Origin: Synechocystis sp. PCC 7509
GTDB lineage: Bacteria; Cyanobacteriota; Cyanobacteriia; Cyanobacteriales; Chroococcidiopsidaceae
Length of the DNA: 64,000 nucleotides
Direction: 5' to 3'
NCBI RefSeq assembly: GCF_000332075.2
Contig: NZ_ALVU02000001.1
Location: 62,001 to 126,000, forward strand
Part shown: positions 25,080 to 32,943 of the stretch, one piece after another
Position numbering within the stretch: the stretch's first letter is position 1
Layout of the letters: every line of letters begins with the position of its first letter
Made by a program: the position numbers and the translations under genes
Notes under the pieces: generated by a model
What the model saw: the letters and a program-made list of their open reading frames with translations, nothing else
What the model was told of the DNA's origin: nothing
Databases searched by the model: none

Positions 25080-25673
25080 ATGGGTAAGCGATTTGGCGAC
25101 TTAGAAAAGCAAGCTTTAGCAATCCTAGCCGGTGGCGGCGATCCTGCTACTTCCTTAGACGAAGGCTTAAAAAAATTCTGGGCTTGGAAAATCAACCCCA
25201 GCGCGGCTAGTCATAATTTACCCGCAGTTTCCGAGCGACCTAACGGACGAGAAACCCTTGAGATACATTTAAAACCTTTTGCAGCTACACTGCCGGCAAA
25301 TGTATTTGCTACAGTTACCCTCTCAAAGCGCAGCGATACGGCGGGTGGCAATGCGATTAAAACGGCTTGCGGGCTAACTGTTCCCACCGTTGGAACAGAT
25401 ATCGGGCTAAAGCTTAAAAATTTCACTCCCGCGCGAGTCTACTGGCGTGTTGGTAGGGCGGCGAGTTCTTCTGACCGGATTAGCCGAATTACTGGGCGGT
25501 CTTACAAGAGCTACTACGCTGCGGCTGATGAAGGGTTTAGTATGCCTTTTGGCAAAAAAGGAACGGACGATTTAGAATCCCGCCAAGTAGAAATCGAAAC
25601 TGCCGTTGAAGAGCTTGCTGGCGTAGGTGCAAACGGATTAATTACTTTCTCCCCTGAGAAATACCGCAAGTAA
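25080..25673 (+). CDS. Hypothetical protein, element cargo
   Basis: 197 aa (MGKRFGDLEKQALAILAGG...). The middle is beta-rich (LEIHLKPFAATLPANVFATVTLSKRS) and the end is helical (LESRQVEIETAVEELAGVGANGLITFSPEKYRK). No family is recognised. It is preceded by about 100 bp of non-coding DNA, the only sizeable gap in the cargo block, so a secondary promoter is possible. Confidence 0.65.
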   Translation: MGKRFGDLEKQALAILAGGGDPATSLDEGLKKFWAWKINPSAASHNLPAVSERPNGRETLEIHLKPFAATLPANVFATVTLSKRSDTAGGNAIKTACGLTVPTVGTDIGLKLKNFTPARVYWRVGRAASSSDRISRITGRSYKSYYAAADEGFSMPFGKKGTDDLESRQVEIETAVEELAGVGANGLITFSPEKYRK

Positions 25674-25681
25674 GGATTTTT

Positions 25682-25900
25682 ATGAGCTTCACTGAATCAA
25701 TGCTTTTATGGCTGCCGTCTTCAATGTCCTTTGAGGAATCATTAATAGAGGAAGTCACGGCAGCTAATGGCGCGATAATAGATTTTTGTGACGGTGAATT
25801 GTCCTTTGCTGACACGCTAGAAGCGATTGAATACTACGGCGCTGATGTTGACGAGTATCGAGCGGGATTAGCAGAAGACTTGCAACGGCTGGGGGTTTAA
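25682..25900 (+). CDS. Small acidic hypothetical protein, element cargo
   Basis: 72 aa, strongly acidic (MSFTESMLLWLPSSMSFEESLIEEVTAANG...). Predicted helical; the second half FADTLEAIEYYGADVDEYRAGLAEDLQRLGV is compact. Spaced 8 bp from the gene before and 1 bp from the gene after. No function known. Confidence 0.6.
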   Translation: MSFTESMLLWLPSSMSFEESLIEEVTAANGAIIDFCDGELSFADTLEAIEYYGADVDEYRAGLAEDLQRLGV

Positions 25901-25901
25901 G

Positions 25902-26381
25902 ATGAGCCAGCCCGTCCTTAACTTACAAGTTCAAGGCAATTGGGTGAAGGTTTACGACGAAGTTCGCACCACTTCTGTTGTGGTAGACAGCAGTTTTATC
26001 CCGATTCCAGCCTTTGAACTTGGGGTTTTATTCGAGTCTCATATTTTAGCCGTGCGCTGTTTGAGCGATTCGGCTAAACCTACTTGGAGCTTTGCTGGCA
26101 TTCTTAGCCAGCGATTCCAAATTGGATCGGGTGGCGGCGCATCGGCCTTGCCCGTCGTCAATGCCAGCAGTCGGACGGCAAGACTAAACAAAAGCGCTTT
26201 AGTCCAGTTCCAGCACTTAACGAGTAATTACCAGTTAGTTTTTGAGCCGGCACACTGGCTTAAAGATGTGCAGCTAACTGTCTGGGAGTACCGGGGGCCG
26301 GTTTCCGATACGACAGAAGAAAAAATTGACCTAGTGCTAGATGCCACTGACCGCATCGAAGAATTGCTTGCTTCCCCTTAA
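25902..26381 (+). CDS. Hypothetical protein, element cargo
   Basis: 159 aa, mainly beta-strand in pattern (LNLQVQGNWVKVYDEVRTTSVVVDSSFIPIPAF) with a helical end (EEKIDLVLDATDRIEELLASP). The N-terminal part resembles a small beta-sandwich. It could be a structural or appendage protein in this block; no family is recognised. Confidence 0.6.
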   Translation: MSQPVLNLQVQGNWVKVYDEVRTTSVVVDSSFIPIPAFELGVLFESHILAVRCLSDSAKPTWSFAGILSQRFQIGSGGGASALPVVNASSRTARLNKSALVQFQHLTSNYQLVFEPAHWLKDVQLTVWEYRGPVSDTTEEKIDLVLDATDRIEELLASP

Positions 26382-26401
26382 ATATTTAGGACTTATTAGT
26401 C

Positions 26402-26632
26402 ATGCTTGGTATTGATATTGCAGCAGGTGGCTTATTACTAGCTGCCCTTACTTTTGGTTTTGGTTCGGTTCAAGCGATCGCTAAGGAAGCTCACAACGTG
26501 GGTTTAAAAAGCGCTCGGCTTGAGGGGGAAATTGAGCTACTAAAGTCGCGCTTGATGGCTTCCTTGGATCTTGTCTCCTATAGGTTAGGGCAAGTTGAAA
26601 AATCAATTAATTGCTTTAAGGAGTTGGATTAA
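26402..26632 (+). CDS. Small membrane/coiled-coil protein
   Basis: 76 aa with one N-terminal hydrophobic helix (IDIAAGGLLLAALTFGFGSV) and an amphipathic coiled-coil remainder (LKSARLEGEIELLKSRLMASLDLVSYRLGQVEKSI). This layout is seen in small phage membrane proteins such as spanin- or holin-associated products. It directly precedes another small membrane protein and a lysin-like gene. Confidence 0.6.
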   Translation: MLGIDIAAGGLLLAALTFGFGSVQAIAKEAHNVGLKSARLEGEIELLKSRLMASLDLVSYRLGQVEKSINCFKELD

Positions 26633-26809
26633 ATGAATCGTCTAACTGAATTTGGCTTAATTTTCTGCTGCGTCATTTTGGTCTGCGGTGGCTTGTTTTT
26701 GTCTCTAGACAATCAAGATAACGCGATCGCCTTTATGGATTTAGCCAAGATTACCCTAAGCGGCTTAATTGGCTACAGCGTCCACCCTATCGTTAATCCT
26801 CATGAATAA
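26633..26809 (+). CDS. 58-aa membrane protein, holin-like position
   Basis: ATG at 26633 directly after the stop of the previous gene; stop TAA at 26807-26809. Two hydrophobic stretches (FGLIFCCVILVCGGLFLSL and ITLSGLIGYSV) flank a short polar loop. It overlaps the start of the lysin-like gene at 26802. Size, topology and place fit a holin, but there is no sequence proof. Confidence 0.55.
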   Translation: MNRLTEFGLIFCCVILVCGGLFLSLDNQDNAIAFMDLAKITLSGLIGYSVHPIVNPHE

Positions 26810-28544
26810 TTTAGCTAAAAGAATTGTTGAGTATATGCACTCCAAAAAGTACCTACTTTTTAATGGAGCGCAGCACGCCAACATCATTTACATCGAAGGA
26901 CTAAACGCTAATGGCACTGTTAACAGCGACGCGCCCAATTGCTTTAATGACAGGCGTTTGGTTTTACAGACTCTTAACGGCATTCCTCAAATAATTGGTA
27001 ACTGGGAAGCCACAACAGAACCCGGCAGCCACTACACCTATTCCCCTATGAATAAAGCAGGGGCGGCGCGAATTAAGTTCGGTCAATATACAGCTTGGCG
27101 CGTGGGTATGCACGGGACGCGCGATCGCCATGAAGCTTTAGTTCAAGTGGCTAATGTAACGGTACACCGCGACTTTAATAAGGATTTTATTCGGACTGGC
27201 GATCGCATTGATACAGGATTATTTGGCATCAACCAGCATTGGGGCTACGATTTGCCGCTTAACAACATCGCTACTGCTTCGGCGGGTTGTCTTGTTGGGA
27301 GAAGCCGCGGCGGGCATCGGGAATTTATGAATTTAGTCAAGTCAGACGTTCGCTACAAAAAAGATCCATCTTTCATCTTCACGAGTACCATCATCCCCGG
27401 TGATGAACTAACAAAATTATTTCCTGGGGATTCTTTTCAAGGACTTGTGGGAGTTAGACCAACTCGCGGATTAGTTAGCTTAGATGGGATTATTCCCTAT
27501 GCTTTATCTAGAGACAATGCCGGGCCAATGGCGCGTACCGTCACTGACGCAGCAATTACGCTTAACGTTATGGCTCAAAACGATCCTAACAATCCAGGTG
27601 TAAAAACTCTAGTTCCTGCTCCAGTGGTAGAAGACAAATCTTATACAGATTATACAGACTCGCTAGATTTGGATGATTTAAAAGGCGCTCGTCTTGGTGT
27701 GGTTGGTAATTATTTTGGGGTTGAAAATGGTGTCGATCCTGAAGTTGATTTGTTGATGGGCGAAGCACTAGATACGATCAGAGATTTAGGTGCAACTACT
27801 GTTGATGTCAACTTTGATAACAGTTTTCTGACAACTATGAGCGATGCTTCTAGAACTATTGCTCGTGCGGAACAAAAACCTTATTTAGAAGAGTATTTGG
27901 CTACTCTAGAAGATTCGCAATATCCCAAAACTGTAGAGGATATTATCGCTATACTAGAATCTCCTGAAGTTGCTAACTCTGAAACTCCATCAATAATAAT
28001 AGGTACACTAGAGGCTACTTCTACTTTTGGCGGTTTAGATAATCCCGATTACATCAATGTTGCTAAAAATGTAATTCCCGAACTAAGAAAGACAGTTTTG
28101 CAGATTTTGGAGAGTAACGATTTAGATGCGTTGGTATTTCCAACTATTGGTACTTTTGCTCGTCCGCTAATTGGCACAACCGATCCGACTTTTGTTAGTC
28201 CTCCGGGTGCGCCACCAATCCGTCAAGTTGAATTTGCAAGTTTGCTTGGTTTTGCTGATATTACAGTTCCCGCAGGCTTAAGTGAGGGAGGATTACCTGT
28301 GACGCTTTCTTTTACAGGCAAACCTTACAGCGAAGAAACATTGTTGGGATTAGCTTACTCTTTTGAACAAGAAACAATGTTTCGCATTCCTCCAGATAGT
28401 ACGCCGTCTTTGGCGGGCGAGATATTTGAGTACGAACCCGTTCCCGAACCAACTTCAACAGTAGGTTTTGCTTTATTTGGTTTGACGGCTTTAGCAATTA
28501 AATTTAAGAAGCAACAAAAAGTTAAGAGCGATCGCATCTACTAA
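26802..28544 (+). CDS. Chimeric ORF: lysin-like element protein fused in frame to amidase C-terminus with PEP-CTERM tail
   Basis: 580 codons from ATG 26802. Codons 1-210 belong to the element: His146 in NQHWGYD and Cys163 in SAGCLVG, 17 residues apart, resemble the active site of L,D-transpeptidase-type or phage peptidoglycan enzymes. From FQGLVGVRPTRGL the rest is the host amidase, ending in VPEPTSTVGFALFGLTALAIKF and basic residues, a PEP-CTERM sorting signal. The fusion arises only because the junction is in frame. In the circular form the lysin would end after 212 aa (PGDSL stop). A TTG at 26769 extends the frame but is unlikely. Whether the chimera is expressed is unknown. Confidence 0.8.
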   Translation: MNNLAKRIVEYMHSKKYLLFNGAQHANIIYIEGLNANGTVNSDAPNCFNDRRLVLQTLNGIPQIIGNWEATTEPGSHYTYSPMNKAGAARIKFGQYTAWRVGMHGTRDRHEALVQVANVTVHRDFNKDFIRTGDRIDTGLFGINQHWGYDLPLNNIATASAGCLVGRSRGGHREFMNLVKSDVRYKKDPSFIFTSTIIPGDELTKLFPGDSFQGLVGVRPTRGLVSLDGIIPYALSRDNAGPMARTVTDAAITLNVMAQNDPNNPGVKTLVPAPVVEDKSYTDYTDSLDLDDLKGARLGVVGNYFGVENGVDPEVDLLMGEALDTIRDLGATTVDVNFDNSFLTTMSDASRTIARAEQKPYLEEYLATLEDSQYPKTVEDIIAILESPEVANSETPSIIIGTLEATSTFGGLDNPDYINVAKNVIPELRKTVLQILESNDLDALVFPTIGTFARPLIGTTDPTFVSPPGAPPIRQVEFASLLGFADITVPAGLSEGGLPVTLSFTGKPYSEETLLGLAYSFEQETMFRIPPDSTPSLAGEIFEYEPVPEPTSTVGFALFGLTALAIKFKKQQKVKSDRIY

Positions 28545-28631
28545 ATCTCTAACTTTATTTTTTTAATACGTGGCTGGAAATCATCATATTTTCACCCATG
28601 CTAGAAAATCTTTCTGTATGGCGATCGCCTT

Positions 28632-29852
28632 CTAATCTAAACTAAAATCACCAACTAAAGCTAATTGATTTGGTTCAGTAACTGTTACTTGCCAACTTCC
28701 GTCTTCTAATCTTTTGGGTGCTACATTTTTTATTTGTATAAATTCATCTACAGCATCTATAGGGTTAATGGGAATTTGATTGAGAGTTTGTCTCGATACT
28801 ATGACTCTAAAAACTTTATTGGCTGGCGTTACTACTTTAAACTCTATACTTTTTGAAGTTGAGACAGTGTATTCTGTAACTTGTCCTTGAATAGTATTTT
28901 GTGGCTGATTTTGTCTTTTGCAAAACACATCTACAGTTTTTTTTAAATTTAGAGAACTTAACTTAAATTCAGGACAACTTATTATTGATTCTGTCCTAAA
29001 TACAATTTTTTTTAATTCACTATAGTCAGGAATTTTTGTGTCTCCGTAATTGGCTCTAGTGCGAATTTCTGCGGGGGCATTCAACAGGATATTATTAAGC
29101 TTATTTCTATCTTCCTTAGATAATTTAGGAGATAAATAAACTCCCGCACCAGGAATCGCTTTACTAAGATGAATTATTCTTAGTTGGGAGTCATTTTTAA
29201 TGACATCGTACCTACTAGATCCAATATCAACGTTACCTAATTTAACTAATTTTTTAGTTTCTGTTGGACTATAACCTGTACCTATTTTTAAAGATTTTCC
29301 ATACAAAGTATAAATCGGTAAATGAAAGGTTGGGGCAGATTCGGGACTTCCTAAAGCAATAGTAGTAGTGGAATTGATATCAGCAATAGATTCAATTTCA
29401 CTATCGGCGCGGACATATAAAGCGGCTCGATAATAAAGAGGTCTATCGGGATACATTGTAGCTATACCAAAGTAATTGTTGTCTTCTGCTACAATCGAAA
29501 ATATTGGCGATCGCGTAAAGGCAATATCCCACTCTTTACTAGCAATACGCTGAGAATTTTGCCCGTAAGGCGTATCTCTATCAATTTCTAACTTGATATT
29601 AAGTTGTTTTTGTAAATAAGTTGCTAGAGTGCTATAATCTTCCTCCTTGGGCGGACTTGCTATACCAATTACTAATGGCTCAACTGCTAGGTTTTTGTAA
29701 CAAGTACCCCAAATTCTTTTTTCACTTTTACTAGCACAAGGTTTATTTAGTTGCCAAGTCTTAAAAATACCTGCACCAACAGCTAAGGCGATCGCGCTGA
29801 CAATTGCCGACAAAACTATCCCTTTATTTTTGTTTTTAGAAAGTAGTTGCAT
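28632..29852 (-). CDS. PhnD-like phosphate/phosphonate-binding protein
   Basis: 406 aa. An N-terminal membrane anchor (about residues 10-30) precedes a periplasmic binding domain of the PhnD/SsuA/transferrin type: VIGIASPPKEEDYSTLATYLQKQLNIKLEI, WDIAFTRSPIFSIVAED, and SPTETKKLVKLGNVDIGSSRYDVI. The last 120 residues form an extra beta-rich domain. No permease or ATPase gene is adjacent, so it is an orphan binding or sensory protein; phosphonate specificity is not shown. Confidence 0.78.
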   Translation of the reverse strand: MQLLSKNKNKGIVLSAIVSAIALAVGAGIFKTWQLNKPCASKSEKRIWGTCYKNLAVEPLVIGIASPPKEEDYSTLATYLQKQLNIKLEIDRDTPYGQNSQRIASKEWDIAFTRSPIFSIVAEDNNYFGIATMYPDRPLYYRAALYVRADSEIESIADINSTTTIALGSPESAPTFHLPIYTLYGKSLKIGTGYSPTETKKLVKLGNVDIGSSRYDVIKNDSQLRIIHLSKAIPGAGVYLSPKLSKEDRNKLNNILLNAPAEIRTRANYGDTKIPDYSELKKIVFRTESIISCPEFKLSSLNLKKTVDVFCKRQNQPQNTIQGQVTEYTVSTSKSIEFKVVTPANKVFRVIVSRQTLNQIPINPIDAVDEFIQIKNVAPKRLEDGSWQVTVTEPNQLALVGDFSLD

Positions 29853-29997
29853 TTTGCAGAAGGGCGAAATATTGTTTAAGCGGTAGTTTTCTAAGTCTTA
29901 ATTGCGTTTACTTATTTATTGTATAAACTCAAATCAACTTTGCCGTCTTCATGGCGATCGCACTAAAGTAGTATTTTAGGCAATTTATAAATTAGTA

Positions 29998-31428
29998 ATG
30001 CACGCAGTCACAAACTTGTCAACCAAAAAGGCGTGGTCAAAAGCGATCGCCAAACCCGCTACAGAATTTGCTCAATCAAAACTGCCAATTATTTCCGGTA
30101 GCATTCCTCCCAGCTTAAAAGGTACGTTGTACCGCAACGGGCCAGCAAGGCTAGAACGTGGTGGTATTCGGGTGGGGCATTGGTTTGATGGCGATGGAGC
30201 AATTCTAGGGGTGAATTTTAGCGATGAAGGCGTAACCGGGACTTATCGGTACGTGCAAACTAGCGGATATGAGGAAGAAGCGGCGGCGGGTAAGTTGCTA
30301 TACGGCAACTATGGTATGACTGCGCCTGGTGCAATCTGGAATCAATGGTTAAAACCTATCAAAAATGCTGCTAATACTTCAGTTTTGGCATTACCCGACA
30401 AGCTTTTGGCATTGTGGGAAGGTGGGAAACCTCACGCCTTGGATTTACAAACTTTGGCTACTATTGGCATCGATAGTTTAGATGGACTTGGAGATAAGTT
30501 AGCTTATTCGGCTCATCCTAAAAGAGATGCAAAAACTGGAGAGATATTTAATTTTGGTGTGAGTCCCGGTAAAAATGCCACCCTAAATATTTATAAGAGC
30601 GATCGCACGGGCAAAATTATTAAGAAGTCTGCTCTAGAGTTAGATGGTGTGCCTTTAATCCATGATTTTGTTTTAGCAGGGCAATATTTAGTATTTTTTG
30701 TCTCACCAGTGCGGGTAAACCCTTTACCCCTGTTACTCGGATTAAGCAGCTACAGCGAGGCGTTGCAATGGCAACCAAAATTAGGCACGCAATGGCTAGT
30801 TTTTGACCGGGACAGCTTAGAATTGGTTAATCGCGGCGAAACTGAAGCTTGGTATCAATGGCACTTTAGCAACGGCTATGTGGACTCTAGCGGTGCGATC
30901 GTGGCTGGGATGGTACGCTACGAAGATTTTGTGACCAATCAGTATCTCAAAGAAGTAGCAACCGGGGAAACTCATCGCGTTGCTAAAAGTACGTTGTGGG
31001 AAATACATCTAAATCCCCATACAGGAGTAGCAGCAAACGAACAAGTTTTAGATAAGCATTGCGAGTTCCCTGTAGTACCGCCGCAGCAAGTAGGACAAAG
31101 TGCTAGTTCCACTTATTTATCTGTACATCGCCAAGGAATAGATCCAAGTCAAGAAATATTTGGGGCGATCGCCCGCTTCAATAATACAACCGACACTCTC
31201 ACTATTGCGGACATGGGAGAAAATCGCTACCCTACCGAGCCAATATTTGCCCCTAATCCTGAAAACCCCGATACTGGCTGGATAATTACCGTTGTTTACG
31301 ATGGGAATACAGACACAAGTGAAGTTTGGGTATTAGATAGCGAAGGTTTGGATCGAGAACCTATTTGTAAACTGAGCTTACCTAGTGTAATTCCCCCAAG
31401 TTTTCACGGTACATGGCAACCGGGGTAA
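29998..31428 (+). CDS. Carotenoid oxygenase (RPE65/apocarotenoid-15,15'-oxygenase family)
   Basis: 476 aa non-heme iron enzyme that cleaves carotenoid or apocarotenoid double bonds. The four metal-binding His are in AYSAHPK, PLIHDFV, QWHFSNGYVD and SFHGTWQPG (His470). The N-terminus GTLYRNGPARLERGG and HWFDGDGAI are family hallmarks. Length and motif pattern fit cyanobacterial apocarotenoid oxygenases making retinal. No signal peptide is seen. Substrate choice cannot be read from the sequence. Confidence 0.92.
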   Translation: MHAVTNLSTKKAWSKAIAKPATEFAQSKLPIISGSIPPSLKGTLYRNGPARLERGGIRVGHWFDGDGAILGVNFSDEGVTGTYRYVQTSGYEEEAAAGKLLYGNYGMTAPGAIWNQWLKPIKNAANTSVLALPDKLLALWEGGKPHALDLQTLATIGIDSLDGLGDKLAYSAHPKRDAKTGEIFNFGVSPGKNATLNIYKSDRTGKIIKKSALELDGVPLIHDFVLAGQYLVFFVSPVRVNPLPLLLGLSSYSEALQWQPKLGTQWLVFDRDSLELVNRGETEAWYQWHFSNGYVDSSGAIVAGMVRYEDFVTNQYLKEVATGETHRVAKSTLWEIHLNPHTGVAANEQVLDKHCEFPVVPPQQVGQSASSTYLSVHRQGIDPSQEIFGAIARFNNTTDTLTIADMGENRYPTEPIFAPNPENPDTGWIITVVYDGNTDTSEVWVLDSEGLDREPICKLSLPSVIPPSFHGTWQPG

Positions 31429-31533
31429 AGTTTGATGAGGATTTCACCCAATAATGTCGCGTCTTGGCGCTGTATTTAGTAAAAATATATTTGCGTCTTG
31501 ACGCGCGTAATATCTCTAAAATTAAAACTTTTT

Positions 31534-32103
31534 ATGGCTTACTACTGGTTTAAAGCATTTCATATTGTCGGTTTTGTGGTTTGGTTTGCTGGATTATTTT
31601 ACTTGGTACGTCTTTTTATCTATCACGTTGAAGCTAACGCCGAACCCGAACCCGCGCAAACAATTCTCAAAAATCAATATCAGTTAATGGAGAAACGCCT
31701 ATATAGCATTATTACTACCCCAGGAATGTTAGTGACAATTGCGATGGCGATTGGACTTGTAACGACCGAACCCGACGTTCTCAAACAAGGCTGGCTGCAT
31801 ATCAAGCTGGCGTTTGTGGTGCTTTTGCTTGGCTATCATCACTATTGCAAACGGCTGATGAAGCAACTAGAAAAAAATGAATGCACTTGGAATGGTCAGC
31901 AATTGCGGGCATTTAACGAAGCGCCTACTATATTGCTAGTAGCGATCGTCATGTTGGCGATTTTTAAAGACAATTTACCTACCGATCTTACGGCTTGGGT
32001 AATTTTTGCGATGATTATTGTTATGGCTGCAACTATTCAACTTTATGCCAGAAAGCGCCGCCTAGATAAAGAAAGAGTATTGGCAGAAATACCCCAAGAG
32101 TAA
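31534..32103 (+). CDS. hemJ: Protoporphyrinogen IX oxidase HemJ
   Basis: 189-aa membrane protein of the HemJ (UPF0093) family, the oxygen-independent-type protoporphyrinogen oxidase of most cyanobacteria. The ATG at 31534 starts MAYYWFKAFHIVGFVVWFAGLFYLVRLF with the conserved His in the first helix. KLAFVVLLLGYHHYCKR supplies conserved His/Lys further on, and about five membrane helices are predicted. It supplies protoporphyrin IX for heme and chlorophyll. The start upstream at 31498 only adds a basic tail. Confidence 0.9.
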   Translation: MAYYWFKAFHIVGFVVWFAGLFYLVRLFIYHVEANAEPEPAQTILKNQYQLMEKRLYSIITTPGMLVTIAMAIGLVTTEPDVLKQGWLHIKLAFVVLLLGYHHYCKRLMKQLEKNECTWNGQQLRAFNEAPTILLVAIVMLAIFKDNLPTDLTAWVIFAMIIVMAATIQLYARKRRLDKERVLAEIPQE

Positions 32104-32243
32104 TTTAATACTAGCTAACTTCCTTTAGCTAGTGGTTCGAGTGCGATCGCACTCGACGCAACCTATTTATCTACCTAGTTGAGGATAAAAATAGTTATTA
32201 AAGGATGTAACAATTACAGTTATTGTCAAAAACTATTTTAATC

Positions 32244-32354
32244 ATGGACGACAAAGATTATTCCTGGAAAGGCAGCCCTAATGCTGGACTTGTATTAACA
32301 ATTTTGGCTTTACTTGGGGCTATTGCGGTTTTTACTGTTGGCTTTTCTGGATAA
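32244..32354 (+). CDS. 36-aa single-helix membrane protein
   Basis: ATG 32244, stop 32352-32354. A polar head (MDDKDYSWKGSPNAG) and one hydrophobic helix (LVLTILALLGAIAVFTVGF) ending in SG. It has its own strong terminator, so it is a real small gene. It resembles low-molecular-mass thylakoid proteins in size and topology, but I cannot assign it to a complex. Confidence 0.65.
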   Translation: MDDKDYSWKGSPNAGLVLTILALLGAIAVFTVGFSG

Positions 32355-32367
32355 ACCTCTCCAACTA

Positions 32368-32400
32368 GCAAAATCTCGCTCTAAAGTAGCGAGATTTTGC
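32368..32400 (+). terminator. Intrinsic terminator of the 36-aa gene
   Basis: A perfect 13-bp stem gcaaaatctcgct / agcgagattttgc with a 7-base loop, 14 bp after the stop codon. Confidence 0.75.
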
Positions 32401-32449
32401 ATGATTAAAAAACTGATAAATTCTAAAATGCAAGCCTTGCTCTGCAATG

Positions 32450-32920
32450 TTACTGCACAATTAGCAAAGAGCAACCAGCATGATGCAGGACATAATTACT
32501 TACGCTGCCTAAAATTAGCTTGGCTACGCCAGAGTGACCGCGATGCCCGATAACGATGGTATCAGCTTCCCACTTTTGGGCAAAGTCGCAAATAGTTTTA
32601 CCAGGACTACCAGGCGTTTGTGTAAATTCGGCTTTTACGCCAGCAAGCATTGCTTGCTCTTGACGAGACTTGAGCATTTTTAGACATTGCTGGGCAAAAA
32701 CCGCCCATTCTTCGCGGTAGTTTTCAATAATTTTGTCACCGCCAGCATAGCCCATACCAGAAAATATAATGGGCAAATAGGGACTACCTTGTTCTTCGCT
32801 AGAAAGTACGTGGAGGAGCATTAGGTGCGCTCCTGTGGCTTTGGCTATGACTATAGCGCGATCGAATACGCGATCGCTACTTTCAGACGTATCTATTGCA
32901 ACTAAAATTTTGTTAAACAT
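32450..32920 (-). CDS. Universal stress protein (UspA family)
   Basis: 156 aa from ATG 32920 (MFNKILVAIDTSESSDRVFD), with AGG upstream; a start four codons earlier is possible. The ATP-binding signature near the C-terminus, GHRGHSGVAKLILGSVSNYV, matches the G-x2-G-x9-G(S/T) type. The end VLHHAGCSLLIVQ is typical. It is last in the porin-glucokinase-transporter group, 23 bp from the transporter gene, and may respond to sugar or energy status. Confidence 0.88.
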   Translation of the reverse strand: MFNKILVAIDTSESSDRVFDRAIVIAKATGAHLMLLHVLSSEEQGSPYLPIIFSGMGYAGGDKIIENYREEWAVFAQQCLKMLKSRQEQAMLAGVKAEFTQTPGSPGKTICDFAQKWEADTIVIGHRGHSGVAKLILGSVSNYVLHHAGCSLLIVQ

Positions 32921-32943
32921 ATTTACCTGCACTAAAAAACTAT

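Larger units (their letters stand above)
16196..27433. mobile_element. 11.2-kb integrated element with terminal DEDD recombinase, interrupting an amidase gene
   Basis: Boundaries were set by rejoining the amidase: TTC occurs at 16193-16195 and 27431-27433, and deleting 11,238 bp between them restores an open frame with family-consistent sequence (RTPSSFQGLVG). Leftward genes: DEDD recombinase, three hypotheticals, small proteins and a tyrosine recombinase. Rightward genes: HTH regulator, one hypothetical, then a nine-gene cargo block ending in a lysin-like protein. The short direct repeat is unlike the long cores usual for tyrosine recombinases and fits a dinucleotide-core DEDD or a serine recombinase better; no serine recombinase is present. 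The element could be a satellite phage, integrative plasmid or oversized IS110-type element. Confidence 0.85.

Noticed and set aside
25028-25087. 19-codon ORF before the 25080 gene
   Set aside because: Very short, overlaps the next start and shows no family; could be a leader but there is no support.
16193-27435. TTCTT as a five-base integration core
   Set aside because: Using five bases also gives an open frame but leaves the amidase one residue short in a conserved loop (RTPSFQG); TTC gives the family-consistent length.
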